DNA of 64,000 bases from Lineus longissimus (Eukaryota; Nemertea; Pilidiophora; Heteronemertea; Lineidae), in assembly GCF_910592395.1 (NCBI RefSeq), contig NC_088317.1, positions 13,084,001 to 13,148,000 of the forward strand, given 5' to 3'. Under the pieces are notes generated by a model. It did no database searches and was not told the origin of the DNA. It worked only from the letters and a program-made list of their open reading frames with translations. Numbering within the stretch: position 1 is the stretch's first letter; every line of letters begins with the position of its first letter. Of the stretch, positions 1 through 11,247 are shown in pieces. A program made the position numbers and the translations under genes.

Positions 1-351
1 CCAAAGTACAAGGTTGGTGACAGTGTCAGAATTTCAAAGTACAAGACTATTTTCGACAAAGGCTACTTACCCAATTTCACTGAAGAAGTCTTTCAAATAA
101 GACAGATCATCTTCACTCATCCTATCGTCTACAAACTTGAAGATTACCAAAAGGAAGAAATTCAAGGATATTTCTATGAGGAGGAATTAAGTTATGTTCC
201 CAACCCTGACCAAATAGAATACAAAATAGAGAAGATAATAAGGCGCAAGACCACTAAAGGTAAAAAATACGGATTAGTGAAATGGAAAGGCTACAGTGAT
301 AAATTCAATGAATGGTTACCAATTTCAGACATAAAAAGCCTAAAAGACTAA
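1..351 (+). CDS. Polinton integrase, C-terminal part with chromodomain
   Basis: The frame is open from the first base to TAA at 349-351. It matches the last 117 codons of the intact integrase at 54845-55996, so the catalytic DDE core lies upstream of the window. The visible part holds the basic C-terminal region (GDSVRISKYK) and then a chromodomain-like segment with the aromatic and charged pattern KKYGLVKWKGYSD. In Polinton and chromovirus integrases such domains are thought to steer insertion to particular chromatin. No break is seen in this part. Its 3' neighbour, the HNH gene, starts 45 bp downstream on the same strand. Confidence 0.88.
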   Translation, partial: PKYKVGDSVRISKYKTIFDKGYLPNFTEEVFQIRQIIFTHPIVYKLEDYQKEEIQGYFYEEELSYVPNPDQIEYKIEKIIRRKTTKGKKYGLVKWKGYSDKFNEWLPISDIKSLKD

Positions 352-395
352 AAACCTTAATTTGAAAACTTTTTATCCTTTAAATCAAACTAGAA

Positions 396-1233
396 ATGGA
401 AGGACAAATAACAGTGAACTATGGTACTGTCAATGTTTATCAGTATCCTGTTAATCAGTATCCTGTTTATCAGTATCAACCAGTAGTTTCAGGACCTACA
501 TTTAAATGTGTTAAGTGCAATGCAACAAAACCTGAAAGTGAATTTGATAAGAATAGAAGAGGCAATTTACTGGATTATTGTAAATTATGTGGTTCCACAT
601 TAACCAAGAAATGTGGTAAATGTGGAGGAAGTGAAATTACTAAGTGATGGTGAATTCGGTAAAGAAGGAAAAAGACGTGAATATAGAGCTTGTTTCAATT
701 CATACTACAAAGGTTATCTTGATAAGAATGGTAATAGAGACATACAAAACTTGAGAGTTAACATCAACAGAATAGCCAAAGGTGAGTGCCCTGATAACTC
801 GAAATTACATCTAGGTTGTTCCAATGAGTTCTTCATGGATTGGTTAGACTACCAAAGGGGTCTATCTGCGATAGGACAAAGTCCCGAGAACAGAGTTCAA
901 ATAGGACAAAGTCCCGAGAACAGAGTTACAATAGTAGATGAGGAGTTGGATCATGTTCTACCAATCAAGGAATTCAAAGATCATCCAGAACTGTGTTACT
1001 CTTGGTTTAACATTCGACCAATGTCTAAAACACAAAACAGGCAGAAGAGTTCCACAGTCGACTTGAGTATTTTCAAAGAGCAATTGGACCGCTCATTTAA
1101 CTTTATGGTCAATAAGCGTAATGAAAACTGGTTTGACTATCGAGACGAAAACGTGATAAACGAGTGGGAAAGGATAACAAACAAGTATTTTTGGGATAAC
1201 CCAGAATTTAACAATATGCTTCTACTTAATTAA
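396..1233 (+). pseudogene. HNH-like zinc-binding protein, frameshifted
   Basis: Two overlapping frames (396-647 and 613-1233) together match the intact 307-residue protein at 37516-38439. They are separated by a one-base length change in the G-rich run near 630. The first frame has a short YQYPVNQYP-type repeat and CxxC pairs (CVKC, CKLC, CGKC). The second carries the HNH-like motif ELDHVLPIKEF followed by WFNIRPMSKTQNRQKS. HNH proteins cut or nick DNA, and a role in Polinton replication or integration is inference. This copy contains two tandem twin-hairpin insertions (874-928) that add 18 residues relative to copy B. Confidence 0.8.
874..928 (+). repeat. Twin-hairpin repeat, two tandem units inside the HNH gene
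   Basis: Unit 1 is GGAC-AAA-GTCC (874-884), spacer CGA, then GAAC-AGA-GTTC (888-898). Unit 2 is the same at 904-928 with its last base changed to A. The period is 30 bp. Copy B lacks both units at the orthologous position (about 38080), and the net difference is 54 nt. Both units are read as IGQSPENRV. Confidence 0.85.
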
Positions 1234-1269
1234 TTTTTAAGACATTTTCAGGTATCTTCCTCTGAATAA

Positions 1270-1539
1270 ATGAATAGAACTTGGGGTTACACAAAACGCC
1301 CACGTAATTGGAAAGAAAGATTAGAACGATTTCATAGAGAATTAGATGCAGAAGAAGAGTCAAAGTTGGAGCCTGAGCCCGAAAAACCTTTAAACCTTGT
1401 TGGGCCTGCTATGGTAGAAAAACCTGCTGGGCCAGAAAAACCTTTAAAATTTAATGTACTTCAAAAACCTGTAGTGTCTGCAAGATCAACACTAAACACT
1501 AGAAATGTCAGAACAACTGATTCTAGTTGTTCCCACTAA
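1270..1539 (+). CDS. Small Polinton protein with PEKP repeats, unknown function
   Basis: An 89-residue open frame begins in the context TAAATG and is nearly identical to ORFs at 38440-38718 (92 residues) and 57217-57468 (83 residues). The N-terminus is strongly basic and tryptophan-rich (MNRTWGYTKRPRNWKERLERF), which would suit nucleic acid binding. The middle has a variable number of PEKP/PAG repeats that account for the length differences, and the tail is Ser/Thr-rich. It always lies between the HNH gene and the glycine-zipper protein. The conserved ends and variable middle suggest a real protein, possibly a core or DNA-packing component, but I do not recognise the family. Confidence 0.7.
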   Translation: MNRTWGYTKRPRNWKERLERFHRELDAEEESKLEPEPEKPLNLVGPAMVEKPAGPEKPLKFNVLQKPVVSARSTLNTRNVRTTDSSCSH

Positions 1540-1543
1540 TTAA

Positions 1544-2210
1544 ATGGATGGAGACAAGAAGGTTTATCCAGATTTAAGTAATTTAAACTCTGAAAGTCAA
1601 TTAAACTATGAAAGGTCTGAAAAGCATACAGAAAGTAACCCTCAGGCTTTCAGACTACAACAAATATGTAATGTTAAGAGTTTCTTAGAAAGCGAGATTG
1701 AATTTAGAAGAAAGATATTTTCAGTACAAAAAGTACAAAAAAGCATTTAGCGTAATTACTGGCATTAGTCATAGTCTTAATTTTGTAAGCGTTGCGGCTG
1801 GCTCAGTTGGTGTGTCTGCACTGGCTGGTGTCATCACAGCACCAATAGGTTTTGCACTTGGTGGAGTGACCATTGGTAGCGCCATTATCTCCTCAGCCCT
1901 AAGTTGGAAGAAAAAAGATATCCTGAAGAAAATTGAAAAACATGAGAAGATTGGAATGTTGGCAATTTCAAAACTTAACTCCATCAATGATCTGGTAAGT
2001 AAGGCCAAGAGTAATTCGCACATTTCAACAGATGAGTTTACCTTGATTCTCAAAGAAAAGGAAAAATACATTGCCATGAAAAATTCCATCAGAAAAAAAC
2101 AGAGGGAGGCAAGTTCAGCTGTTGATGTGGAATCTTTAAAGAAGACTTTTTTAGAAGAAGGAAAAAAACTGGCACAAAGAGAGATGATAGAGAAACTGAA
2201 GTCACAGTAA
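1544..2210 (+). pseudogene. Glycine-zipper membrane-type protein, frameshifted
   Basis: Matches the intact 219-residue protein at 57473-58132. The two open parts (1544-1750 and 1698-2210) are separated by a short duplication in the run around 1730 (the bases gtacaaaa appear twice). The conserved middle is a hydrophobic segment rich in Gly and Ala (GSVGVSALAGVITAPIG), able to form a membrane hairpin. It is followed by a basic, coiled-coil-prone C-terminal half. Function unknown. A membrane-active virion or host-membrane protein is a guess from the composition. Confidence 0.75.
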
Positions 2211-2320
2211 TTAATCACCATTATCACTATTATCCTCAACCACCACCAACCCATGATTTACTAGTGTCACCATTACCAGGATCATCATTATTGCCATCAG
2301 CACCACCGATGTATGTTGAA

Positions 2321-2372
2321 AGTGTCTGAAATTGCCTGAAAATGTCTGAAAATGTCTGAAAATGTAATTTAA
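2321..2372. repeat. Short tandem repeat, unit TGAAAATGTC
   Basis: About four imperfect 10-bp units precede the polymerase gene. Copy B has about eight units at the same place (39495-39570), so this is a length-variable minisatellite in the intergenic leader of the polymerase gene. Confidence 0.75.
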
Positions 2373-2396
2373 TAATTTTTGTTATCCTAAATAGAA

Positions 2397-5300
2397 ATGG
2401 TTGATAAAAATGAGAAAATACATTGTTCAACATGTAACAAGGAGATATCATACAGCAATCTTTCAGCACATAGGAAAACCAAAGGCCATCAAAGAATGGA
2501 AGAGCACCAAAGAATGGAAAGCCATACAATGGAGTTAACAAGCCAGTCAGACTCGAGTTCTCGTTCACTGTGTTTACCTAACCCTATTCTACTCCAAGAT
2601 ATCAAGAAACTTGAACTACAGGATAAAGTCCGATTCGAGGCTAAGGAAGAGCATAAAGAATGTGAAGGATATCGAAGTGGTAAAAGAATTTGGTAAACCA
2701 GTTGTTACCATTCGTTTAAAAATTAGCAAACAGGCAAAACACGTTATCGAGTACAGAGGTAAACTGGAAGAAATTATCTTCAAGCTAACTGATTACCATC
2801 ATAAAATAAGTATTTCAGTTAAAGCTGAATTTGACAGGTCTGGCGAAAAGGCTATCTATCCTATTCAATCTCCAATGGAAAGCATAATTTCAAGAAACCA
2901 GGCAATTAATGCCCTAAACAGTCAATCGAACTACATAAAGGACGCGATTGAGGAACGATACTTCGAAGGAAGTGGCCTGAGTTTAAATGAAATCAAGTCG
3001 TGCGATCTCACGATATGTTCCTACAAGAAATGTAAAGGCGGCCACTACACTAGTTTACCATTCCGAACTAAAGCTGTCATTAATGTGAAATCAAATGATG
3101 AGAAATGTTTTCTATGGAGTCTTTTGGCTGCCAGATACAAAAACGACAGAAACGTCACTGAAATCTATCCAACATGGACTTTCAAAACGAGGAAAGCTCG
3201 ATAAAGATCAAATCATTTCCTGTGTGCTTTCAAAAGGATATCCCTAAGATCGAACAAGACAACAATCTCAAGATTAATGTTTTCAAGATAGAGAACGAAT
3301 GGGCTAAAAGCATTTATGCCGCAAAGCTGGAACCACTCTACCTCTCTATGAACCACGATGATGATGATGTTATCGATCTGTTGTATTTCAAGGGTCATTT
3401 CATGTACATAAGAGACATAAATCTATTCTTCAAGACTGACAGGAATAGTGTGTTCATTTGTAGGAGATGCATGAATTACTTTCACAAAAAAACTACACTG
3501 GAAAGACATAAATTGAAATGTGGAAAACACGATTACTGTAAGATCAGTCTGCCTAAACCGAATAGTAAATGGTCACAACTTAAGTTTGAAAAGCGCTCAT
3601 TCAAGAACAGAGTTCCCTTTGTAATCTATGCTGATTTCGAAGCGATAAGCACAACAGTCAATGATAATACAACTCAGACAGATACCACTAAAAAACTATT
3701 CAAACAGATGGCGTCAGCAGTTGGAGTTTACGTTCACTCTGACTACTCACAAATCTACGCCAGTGAGTATCTCTGTCACAGAGGCGCTGATGTAGTTGAT
3801 GTTTTCTGTAACTGGTTACTCAGAATGGAAGAGACGTTCTCAACTCTACTGAAATACAACATTCCTCGAACCAACATGACAGACGAAGATTTGGTGAGAT
3901 ACTCACAAGAAACAAACTGTTACTACTGCAATGAATTTTTAGGCGAGGACAGAGTTCAAGATCACAATCACTACAATGGAAAATACAGAGGTGCTGCTCA
4001 CAAAGCTTGCAACTTGAACGAGAAGAAAGCCATGTTCGTTCCAGTGTTTTTTCACAATCTCAGTAATTACGATGCTCACCTATTCATCAGAGAATTGATG
4101 TCTAGGTCAAACAAGAAACTGAAGCTTCTTGCTAAAAACGCAGAAGAGTGCATTTCATTTGAGTTAGGTTGTTTTAAATTTTTAGACTCTTACAGATTCT
4201 TACAGTCTGGCTTGGACAACATCACCAAATCGATGGAAGATGGTGACTTTAAGATAACAAGACAGTCTTACCCAAATCCTGACGACTTTAAACTATTGAG
4301 GAAGAAAGGATCAGTGCCTTATTCATTTTACACATCACATGAAAGTTACAGTGTTACTAACTTAGAGAAGTCTATGTTCTTTGATGAATTGAAGAATGAA
4401 ATGGCGGATGATTCAGTTTACCTAAAATCCAAAGACATATGGGATCATTTCAAGATCAGAAATCATAGAGAGTTCATCGACCTGTACCTCAAAACAGACG
4501 TTCTTTTGTTAGCTGATTTATTCGAGAAATTCAGGGACGTTAATTTAAACAATTTCCAGATCGATCCTTGTCACTGCTATTCAGCACCTGGCTTGACCTG
4601 GTTAGCCGGATTGAAACACACAGACATAAACCTCGAACTTCTTACCGATACCGATATCCTACTTACTTTTGAAAAGGCAATAAGAGGTGGAATTTCAGGT
4701 GTGATGGGAACAAGACATGTCAAGGCAGATGAACACCATAAACTACTCTACATAGACGCAAATAATCTCTATGGCTGGGCAATGATGGAAAGTCAGCCTT
4801 ACGGCAGTTTTCAAATGTTTGACGATACCATGATAAAAGCAAACATAACTTATCAGGATATCATGTCAATTCCTAAAGACAGTAAAGTAGGATATCTTTT
4901 CGAAGTAGATTTAGGTTATCCAGAGGAAATCAAGTTCAAGTCAAAGAACTTTCCATTCTGTCCAGAATCTCTTTTCATAGACGACGACGAATTAAGTCCT
5001 TACCAGAAAGAGTTACTTGGTGACGAGAAGAGGTCAAAGGTAGAAAAATTGATCCTCACACAGAAGGACAAGACCAACTACATCGTGCATTACAGACTTT
5101 TACAGTTTTACTTAAAGCAAGGAATGATACTGAAAAAGGTCCATTCTTTCATCAGTTTTAAACAATCAAAGTGGTTGAAATCATGCATCGACTTCAACAC
5201 TAAAAAGAGGATGGCTTCTACTACTGATTTCGAGAAAGATTACTTCAAATTAATGAACAATGCTATCTACGGAAAGACATGTGAAAACGTAAGGAACAGG

Positions 5301-6080
5301 GTAGAAATTGAACTGGTGACAGATGGGGAAAGTGCCAAGAACTTCATGGCAAGTCCCAGGTTTTCATCGATTAACATCTTTGACGAAAGTAGCGCGGCAA
5401 TTTGCATGAGGAAAACATCAATAAGGTTTAACAAGCCAATCTACATAGGAGCTGCAGTACTGGAGTTGTCCAAGCTGCTGATGTATGAATTCTACTACAA
5501 CATACTTCAACCTTACTTTGGTGAGAAAAACATAGAACTTCTTTATTTGGACACGGATTCTTTCGTTTTAAAGATCAAAACAGACGATTTAACAGCAGAC
5601 CTCAAAGAGTTAAAGGATCACTTCGACTTCAGTAATTACCAAAAGGATCACCCTCTTTACGACACTAGCAAGAAGAAAGTTCCAGGCTACTTTAAGGATG
5701 AGCTTGGAGGAGACGAAATGATAGAATTCATTGCCTTGAGGAGTAAGATGTATGCATACAGAACCAAGACTATGTCTGGAGAGCAAGGCTCGACTAAAAA
5801 TTCAGAAACAAAGAAATTCAAGGGAATCGCTAAGAATGTAGTGAATAATTCTATTACATTTGATGACTACGTTGTTTGTCTTGAAAACGCTAAGACTTTT
5901 AATCACAAAATGCGTCATCTGAGGTCAGAAAAGCATCAAATGTATATGGAAGAGATTGACAAGAAAAGCTTAAGTCCTTTCGATGATAAGCGTTTCATCT
6001 TAGAGGATGGCATCTCTACATTGCCTTTCGGCATGTACTATGAAAAATACATTGATTACAGTGATTTAATGAATGTTTAA
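2397..6080 (+). pseudogene. polB: Protein-primed DNA polymerase B (copy A), N-terminus frameshifted
   Basis: Three frames (2397-2696, 2611-3204, 3174-6080) cover the gene. The N-terminus has a C2H2-type finger (CSTCNKEISYSNLSAHRKTKGH). One break is a 5-nt loss near 2650, and another lies in a rearranged stretch around 3140-3190. From 3174 onward 968 codons are open. The exonuclease motif is YADFEAI, polymerase motif A is DANNLYGW, motif B is KLMNNAIYGKT, and motif C is YLDTDSF with the catalytic GAC at 5550-5552. Polinton PolB replicates linear DNA from a protein primer. The start lies in TAAATAGAAATGG. The long intact catalytic region shows that the decay is recent. Confidence 0.92.
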
Positions 6081-6123
6081 CTAATTAAATCACTTCAATT
6101 AAATCATTTTAATTAAATAGAAA

Positions 6124-6245
6124 TGGACTTCATAATTTTTGAGAATGAATGCAATGAAGCCAGCCATATTTGAGCTTAACTTAACAGACCCATTGAACAT
6201 AAAATCGATCACTTTGAAATCGATAACTTTTTACAATTCGTGGTG
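6124..6245 (+). pseudogene. Start of a jelly-roll-like gene, truncated
   Basis: Begins MDFIIFENEC like the gene at 43375 in copy B, in the same TAAATAGAAATGG context. A 4-bp duplication near 6160 shifts the frame, and similarity to copy B ends at about 6245. There foreign sequence starts. The remaining C-terminal part reappears at 7656-8153. Confidence 0.7.
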
Positions 6246-7655
6246 GAAAAGCGATATCCTGCCAGCGAGTGCAAAAGTATTCATGTTTCTTTACGAAGAG
6301 TTTAAAGGTCATATATCAAGGTTTTTTGCCATTTTCTGCTGTAAGACGATTTCAAAAGTGTACCTAACACTTTATACAATACAGCAAACCAAATGCAATT
6401 AGCTCCATCCATTTTGAAGATATAGCCAATTATGTGTTTGACAACTTGATTACCTGATCAGGCTAGCAACTGGCTTGTTAGAGCCAGGCGGCGGGTTCAG
6501 CAAAAGTTGTGATGTAGATCAGGTCATCTGTACATGTCATGCAATCATAAAAGCAGGAGGGCCTTAATTAATTATGCACACCTGGAAGTAATGTGTTTCA
6601 TTCACTATGGTGTATTGTGTGGCTCCGAATTGTGTCAAGGCTAGCACAAAGAACAATGCCACTTGTTAAAAACAGCTGTTCCATCTGTATTCGATTTGAC
6701 CAACCCCACTTACATGCGACAGCCTCCAAAGGAACGTTCGTTAGCCAAAAAACGTAAACATCAAGAAGTGAGTTGAACACTATTTCATGATTTATACACT
6801 GCTGATGCACACAACACTCATACTACCCAAATGGCACATGTCATCCACTGTACAGTGGCTACACAACCATGTCAATTGCATTTAATGCCGAGGCTGCTGA
6901 GGTCGGTTGTTATACATAATGTGTAGGCCCTATTGGGGCCTGTGATACCGCATAGTGTCTTCTTGTGTTCCAGCCATAGCAAGGTGACAGCGAGGTGACA
7001 GCGACACAGGTCAGTGTCAGTGACAGCCACTGTCAATGACAGATTATTGTCATCTGACATCTAGGCCTATCTAACGTTGCACGGCATTATATCATCACGT
7101 CAAGATGATTGTGCATAATACCGTCACTTTTCAATAGTAGTTCAGCGTCATGACATAACTGGCGATACAACACAGACCAGGCGAAACAATATTGTGCAAC
7201 ATTAGTCTGTTCAAAAATCATACATGTTATGCATCTGCAACCATCTATCAATGTCTTCTTTGCTATATCGGCAGGTCTGCCATGCAAATTGATTAACCAC
7301 AAATTCTAATTTATCAATATATCAATATCAATGGCTCGAACATGTATGGCTCAACGTTTAAATATCCTTCTGTATCGACCAAAACATCCTCAAATTCACT
7401 GCTCTCACTCTCTGAACTGTATGCGGAAGCCATCTTGCTTTGTTCTGACTGACCTGACCTACGTCATCAAAAAATCCCTAGCGGCCACATGTGGAACTAA
7501 TCTAAAGTTGTGTGTGGTGGGAAATTCAAATAGTTTCAAATTGAAAATTGAAATAACTAAATAATGACTTTATTATTAGAATTTTTTTAATGTCTGGGAT
7601 CTTGTTTTTTTAACCCTCAACATATTTCATGAGTATCAAGCATGTTTTCAAACCT
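6246..7655. other. Sequence foreign to the Polinton, possible decayed transposon with THAP-like start
   Basis: About 1.4 kb separates two halves of one Polinton gene and is absent from copy B. At 6606 a frame starts MVYCVAPNCVKAS, which resembles the beginning of a THAP zinc-finger domain (a Cys pair near the N-terminus). It stops after about 20 codons. No terminal inverted repeats or target duplication were found by eye, and the other short frames look random. A decayed THAP-type DNA transposon is possible but weakly supported. Confidence 0.35.
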
Positions 7656-8153
7656 TGATATATGACCTTTAAGCTTAAAAAACCACGGAATGCAACCATA
7701 ATAGATCAGTGCATTGAAGACATTAACCATACACCAGGTGCGACGCCAGATGAATTTTGTTTGAATTTTTTAGATAACCCATCTATTAGAACAATGATAA
7801 AAAAAGACAATCTGAATTTCCACTCTCTCGTCATTTTAGTTTAAGTTCGTTTTGTGAGGAATGGCAAACATACATTAAAGAAAATGGAATAAACCATGTT
7901 AAAATTTACTAAGACCCTCTACAACAATAAACCTTCTGACATTTTATGGATCGTTCCTGTTGAAGATGGTGATCAGGTTAAATACCAGAGACCTGAACTC
8001 AATTGTAGCCAATGCAAGAAAATAGTTAACAAAAAATGTACAAATCAAGTCAAATTTGAAATCACTGATGAGAATGGTAAAATAGTTAATTTCAGAGGTA
8101 GCTCAGTTACTTTAAATTTTTCACTTGAAACTAAGAATAGTGTGTTTGAGTAA
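7656..8153 (+). pseudogene. C-terminal remnant of second jelly-roll-like Polinton protein
   Basis: Open frames at 7662-7844 and 7896-8153 correspond to the 3' part of the gene at 43375-44117. Around 7875 the text NGINHVKIY parallels RGINHVNFY of copy B. The end (DENGKIVNFRGSSVTLNFSLE) is almost identical in both copies. The end pattern resembles the end of the penton-like minor capsid protein (DLNGFDVQYQLTFT), so I infer a paralogous jelly-roll protein. The part before 7850 is diverged or rearranged relative to B. Confidence 0.6.
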
Positions 8154-8164
8154 TTCTTGCTGTA

Positions 8165-8704
8165 TCACTTGAATAAATTATACTCCATTAAACTAAGATT
8201 ACATGTTTTAGGAGTTGTGTAACAGTTATCTTTCCCTTCTGGTTTAATATCTTCTAGTTTGTATCCTTCTGGTTTAATACCCTTTAATTTGCTCACTTCT
8301 GGTTTACTACCTACTCGTACTTTCTTGTTAGTTTTAATCTTAGGATAGCAGTAAATGATGACTGCAAAACCAAATGCAGCTAAAATGACATACAGTGTTG
8401 TACTCCTGGAACTTCCAGTATTTGTTGTAACCTCAGGCTCTGGCTGAGTTAAACTTTGTTCGGGTTCATCGTCTTTCCTGGGTTCATCCTCTTTCCTGGG
8501 TTCATCGTCTTTCCCAGTTAACCTCTCCTTTTTTGACTTCTTGAATTCCTGAGATCTTTTACCTAATTCTCGAGACCATGCAATTTGTTTTTCTGATCTT
8601 TCTCTCTTAATGGGCTTTTCACTGTCTGTCACTCGAGCTATGCTCTCGGTCTCTGCTCACTGAACTTTGTCCTGATCCACTTCCATGTTCGGTTCCACTC
8701 CCAT
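8165..8704 (-). pseudogene. Single-span membrane protein, in-frame stop near N-terminus
   Basis: Equivalent to the intact gene at 44120-44713. The start would be the ATG at 8704 in context TTAAATGGG, but a TGA after about 15 codons interrupts the frame. From 8632 down the frame is open for 155 residues. It has a basic and acidic N-terminal half (KKSKKERLTGKDDEPRKED repeats), one membrane span (LYVILAAFGFAVIIYCY) and a C-terminus of EGxKLE/KPEG repeats. Its 5' end overlaps the 3' end of the neighbouring gene in another frame. Function unknown. Confidence 0.7.
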
Positions 8705-9413
8705 TTAATCTTATGAAATTTTCATTGGTGGCACCAATCGATTCATTTGCAGATTTTGTTTCTTGACAATGTCCTAAAGTGATAAGTGTTGATGAGGCAA
8801 GAGCAGTTAGTGAACCCATTCTCAAACTCAACCATCCTAACCACCTGTCCAATTCATTGATAACAATGTAATCATTTCTTAGGTCTTCGTACAGCTGGTC
8901 TTCGTCATCAACAGGCAAGAAAAACTTTGTTAATTTAGTGTAAGTTTTCAAGACTGTCTTACCCAATGAATCGTTAAGTCTGGCAGCCATCTTTGTCTGG
9001 TAGATTCTATGGTGTTTCAATACTTCCTTCTCATTCATTGCGTCTAAGTCATTAAATGTAAACTGTTTATTCAGGAAATCATTGCTTTTACCTGTTGCCA
9101 CCATAACTTCGAGGTCTTGTTTAGCTTTAAGGCCAGTTTCAGTAAAATTAGCTTTAAGGACACTATCAGTTAAATTTTGTTGGCAACTAGGGTTAACTAG
9201 ACCTTGACTAGGGTTAACTAGACCTTGACTAGAACTGACTAAATTTGAACTAGTTAACGCCTTGTTAGAAGATTGTTGCTTTGTAGTGTAATTTTGTTGG
9301 TAATTAGCAGTGTTATGTTGAAAGTTAGCTGCATTCTGTTGGTAATTAGTTGCAATGGGATTAACTGAATTTAAACTAGAATTAACTGGATTAATTACTC
9401 CGATTTGTTTCAT
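8619..9413 (-). CDS. Glutamine/asparagine-rich Polinton protein, start codon lost
   Basis: 264 residues from the first available ATG. Copy B starts 13 codons earlier (at 45488), where this copy has ATA in place of ATG. The N-terminal third is low complexity (NYQQN and SSSQGLVNPS repeats). The middle (FTFNDLDAMNEKEVLKHHRIYQTKMAARLNDSLGKT is the conserved block, 9050-8940) is helical. Near the C-terminus is a hydrophobic stretch (LSLRMGSLTALASSTLITLG), and the end is a GSG-rich tail. The tail contains SRDREHSSS, which is the translation of a decayed twin-hairpin repeat. Function not recognised. Confidence 0.68.
   Translation of the reverse strand: MKQIGVINPVNSSLNSVNPIATNYQQNAANFQHNTANYQQNYTTKQQSSNKALTSSNLVSSSQGLVNPSQGLVNPSCQQNLTDSVLKANFTETGLKAKQDLEVMVATGKSNDFLNKQFTFNDLDAMNEKEVLKHHRIYQTKMAARLNDSLGKTVLKTYTKLTKFFLPVDDEDQLYEDLRNDYIVINELDRWLGWLSLRMGSLTALASSTLITLGHCQETKSANESIGATNENFIRLNGSGTEHGSGSGQSSVSRDREHSSSDRQ
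8635..8672. repeat. Decayed twin-hairpin repeat in a gene overlap
   Basis: GAGC-TAT-GCTC at 8635-8645 and a diverged GGAC-type half (GAACTTTGTCC) at 8662-8672. It matches 44626-44663 in copy B. It is shared by both copies, so the insertion predates their split. It lies where two minus-strand genes overlap in different frames. Confidence 0.65.
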
Positions 9414-9484
9414 TTGCTGCTCAATTATCGTTGATGTCTGATTATTTATTTATTTGAAAAGGAAAATCCTTTCCAGAGAAAGTC

Positions 9485-10568
9485 CTAAGAGGATATCTCG
9501 ATCCTGGACAGAATGGCAAGGTCTAGACTACATGGTAAAGGGTAACATTTGCTGGTATCTTGCACCTCTAATGCCTTCAATAAAATTTCACTTTGTTTAT
9601 CGATTGCTTGTTCATTTTCATATTCAAGCCTGTAATTCTTGAAGAAAATACTTCCTAAGATATCAGACCATAGTGATCTCAAATCATCTAGTCGGGCCTT
9701 ATCACTTGGATTAGGTTTCAATACTACATAATCAATTTTCAATGCTTTAAATGCTTGGTGTAAAAACAGCTTGTAATTTATGTTAATTTTAACTCCCCTG
9801 TAATGAAAATATTTGAGGAATGCCAAGAAAACTATTCTTAGATCTGTGAAATTGTCTTTGGTCAACTGAGGTTTACCAATTGCTCTGTTAATGAATTCAA
9901 TTTCTAAATAAGTGTCACACTCTAGACCAGGTAAAACATCATTGGGTATGAGTTTAACGAGACCAAATCGTAAGGCATTCAGGACTGTTTTTTCATAGCT
10001 GGCCGCACAGAGCCATTTTCTTGGACTTGAGAAGTAAACCTTAATCCTACTTTCAACAAAATGTTTCAAATCATTTACCAATAAATCTGACAGACGTGTC
10101 TGGCCAAGGTTTATGAAGATGTAGTCAAAGTAACGTGTTTTGTTCTCAATAGTGATTTCTAAATTCTTAAAGTATCACTGTAAGTGGTCGAATTGCAATT
10201 ACTGCAGTATGTGTAAAGTTGCTTGGCCGGTCTGTCAAAATTCAGTTTTTTCTGGCATTCAAAAAGTGTCCATCGTTTGCAGTTACGGCACAATTGAGCA
10301 TCACTTCCTGTGAATGTATCATACTGTTTCATAGGTGTCACCTGAGTAATAGGTGTTACCTGAGTAATAGGTGTTACCTGGTTCATAGGTGTTACCTGGT
10401 TCATAAGTGTTACTGTAAGATCGAGCTCTTTGACCGGATCTTCTTCAGAGATTTTCGGTAACGGTTCAACCATTGGTCTAATGTAACCATTTTGTTTCAT
10501 AGGTGTTTCCTGGTTAATTTGACTGAAATACTTCTCTAAAGAGACATAACTGTCATTCTTTCACTCAT
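9485..10568 (-). pseudogene. Zinc-ribbon protein with NQVTP repeats, frameshifted
   Basis: Matches the gene at 45575-46666. Pieces at 10500-10159 and 10081-9485 are separated by a 1-nt loss near 10172 (agtatcac against agtcatcac). Another small deletion near the start codon also shifts the frame. Recognisable parts are NQVTPM/TQVTPI tandem repeats, then a zinc ribbon with two Cys pairs (CRNCKRWTLFEC, YCSNC), then a conserved helical C-terminal half (MVNDLKHFVESRIKVYFSS). The zinc ribbon suggests nucleic acid binding. The function is unknown. Confidence 0.72.
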
Positions 10569-10593
10569 GATTTAGAATTAAAAAAATCATTAA

Positions 10594-10863
10594 ATAATAG
10601 GGAACCCTGTTGTTTTAACCATTTTAACCATTTAATCCATTTTATGTATTTGGTAAGTTTGTTAGGTTTTTGGGAGAAAAAAAATTAAAAACCAAAGACC
10701 CCCAGTGTTTACAGAAATTTTCCATGTTGGGTTTTTGGTAGTATTTGTGGTGTAAAACAGTGAATTCTTGACAAATGTACATGAATAATGATGAAGGGTG
10801 AAGTTTTTTGCCCATGATTCTAGGTTTTGACGTAGATAGTCGTACATTCGTTTCCTTATTACT
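10594..10863. repeat. Right terminal inverted repeat of Polinton A
   Basis: The inner edge is AATAATAGGGAA and the outer edge is TTCCTTATTACT. The interior shares long blocks with the copy B terminal repeats (for example ACAAATGTACATGAATAATG). It is diverged by several small indels. Confidence 0.88.
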
Positions 10864-11247
10864 GAAATCAGCCAAGTGGCAGGCGAAGTTGACGCGTAAA
10901 GCATCTTATTCATCGGGGATTGGTAGAATGCACAGCGCCCTCTATAAACTTAGAAATAGGTTTTTGGTTTTCTTTCATCACAATGGCATGATAACGATGT
11001 TAGCTTATTCCAAATTCTCTGTTTCCCATCAGAAGGAATAATCGCGCGTGTAAATAAATTTTATGAGAAAATTAATGTTATATTCCAAAGTCCCATCTCC
11101 CTCAGTAATAAGAAAAGTGAAGATGAAGCAATTTTAATGACAGGGAATGGAGATTTTATTTTACCTGTAGCTTCTGATGTCAGAAAAATTGATGAAGAAA
11201 GGAGTGAGGAAGTCTATAGATATCTCGAGGTGTTTAATTCAGTGTAA
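10864..11247 (+). pseudogene. 3' fragment of an unrecognised gene, cut off by Polinton A
   Basis: Equivalent to the last 128 codons of the intact 335-codon frame at 20903-21910. Polinton A separates it from its 5' part, which lies left of the window. A further 1-nt deletion near 10992 shifts the frame. The stop TAA at 11245-11247 is conserved. Confidence 0.75.

Larger units (their letters stand above)
1..10863 (+). mobile_element. Polinton/Maverick copy A, right part
   Basis: The gene order from the integrase tail to the right terminal repeat matches the complete copy at 29194-47099. The missing left part would be about 7.9 kb by comparison with that copy. The right end is marked by the terminal sequence TTATTACT at 10863, equivalent to the CCCTATTACT end of copy B. 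The next bases, GAAATC, are the likely 6-bp target duplication, because the same bases sit at the uninterrupted paralogous site (21526-21531). Many genes carry frameshifts, so this copy cannot be autonomous, although its polymerase catalytic region is open. Confidence 0.93.

Noticed and set aside
2321-2372. Regularly spaced short repeats as a CRISPR array
   Set aside because: Units are 10 bp without unique spacers, in an animal genome. This is a simple minisatellite.
1769-2568. Minus-strand frames opposite the glycine-zipper and PolB genes
   Set aside because: They mirror well-supported plus-strand genes, and the same shadow appears opposite the other copies.
6598-7302. Three minus-strand frames in the insertion within Polinton A
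   Set aside because: Short, with irregular composition and no recognisable domain or conserved copy.
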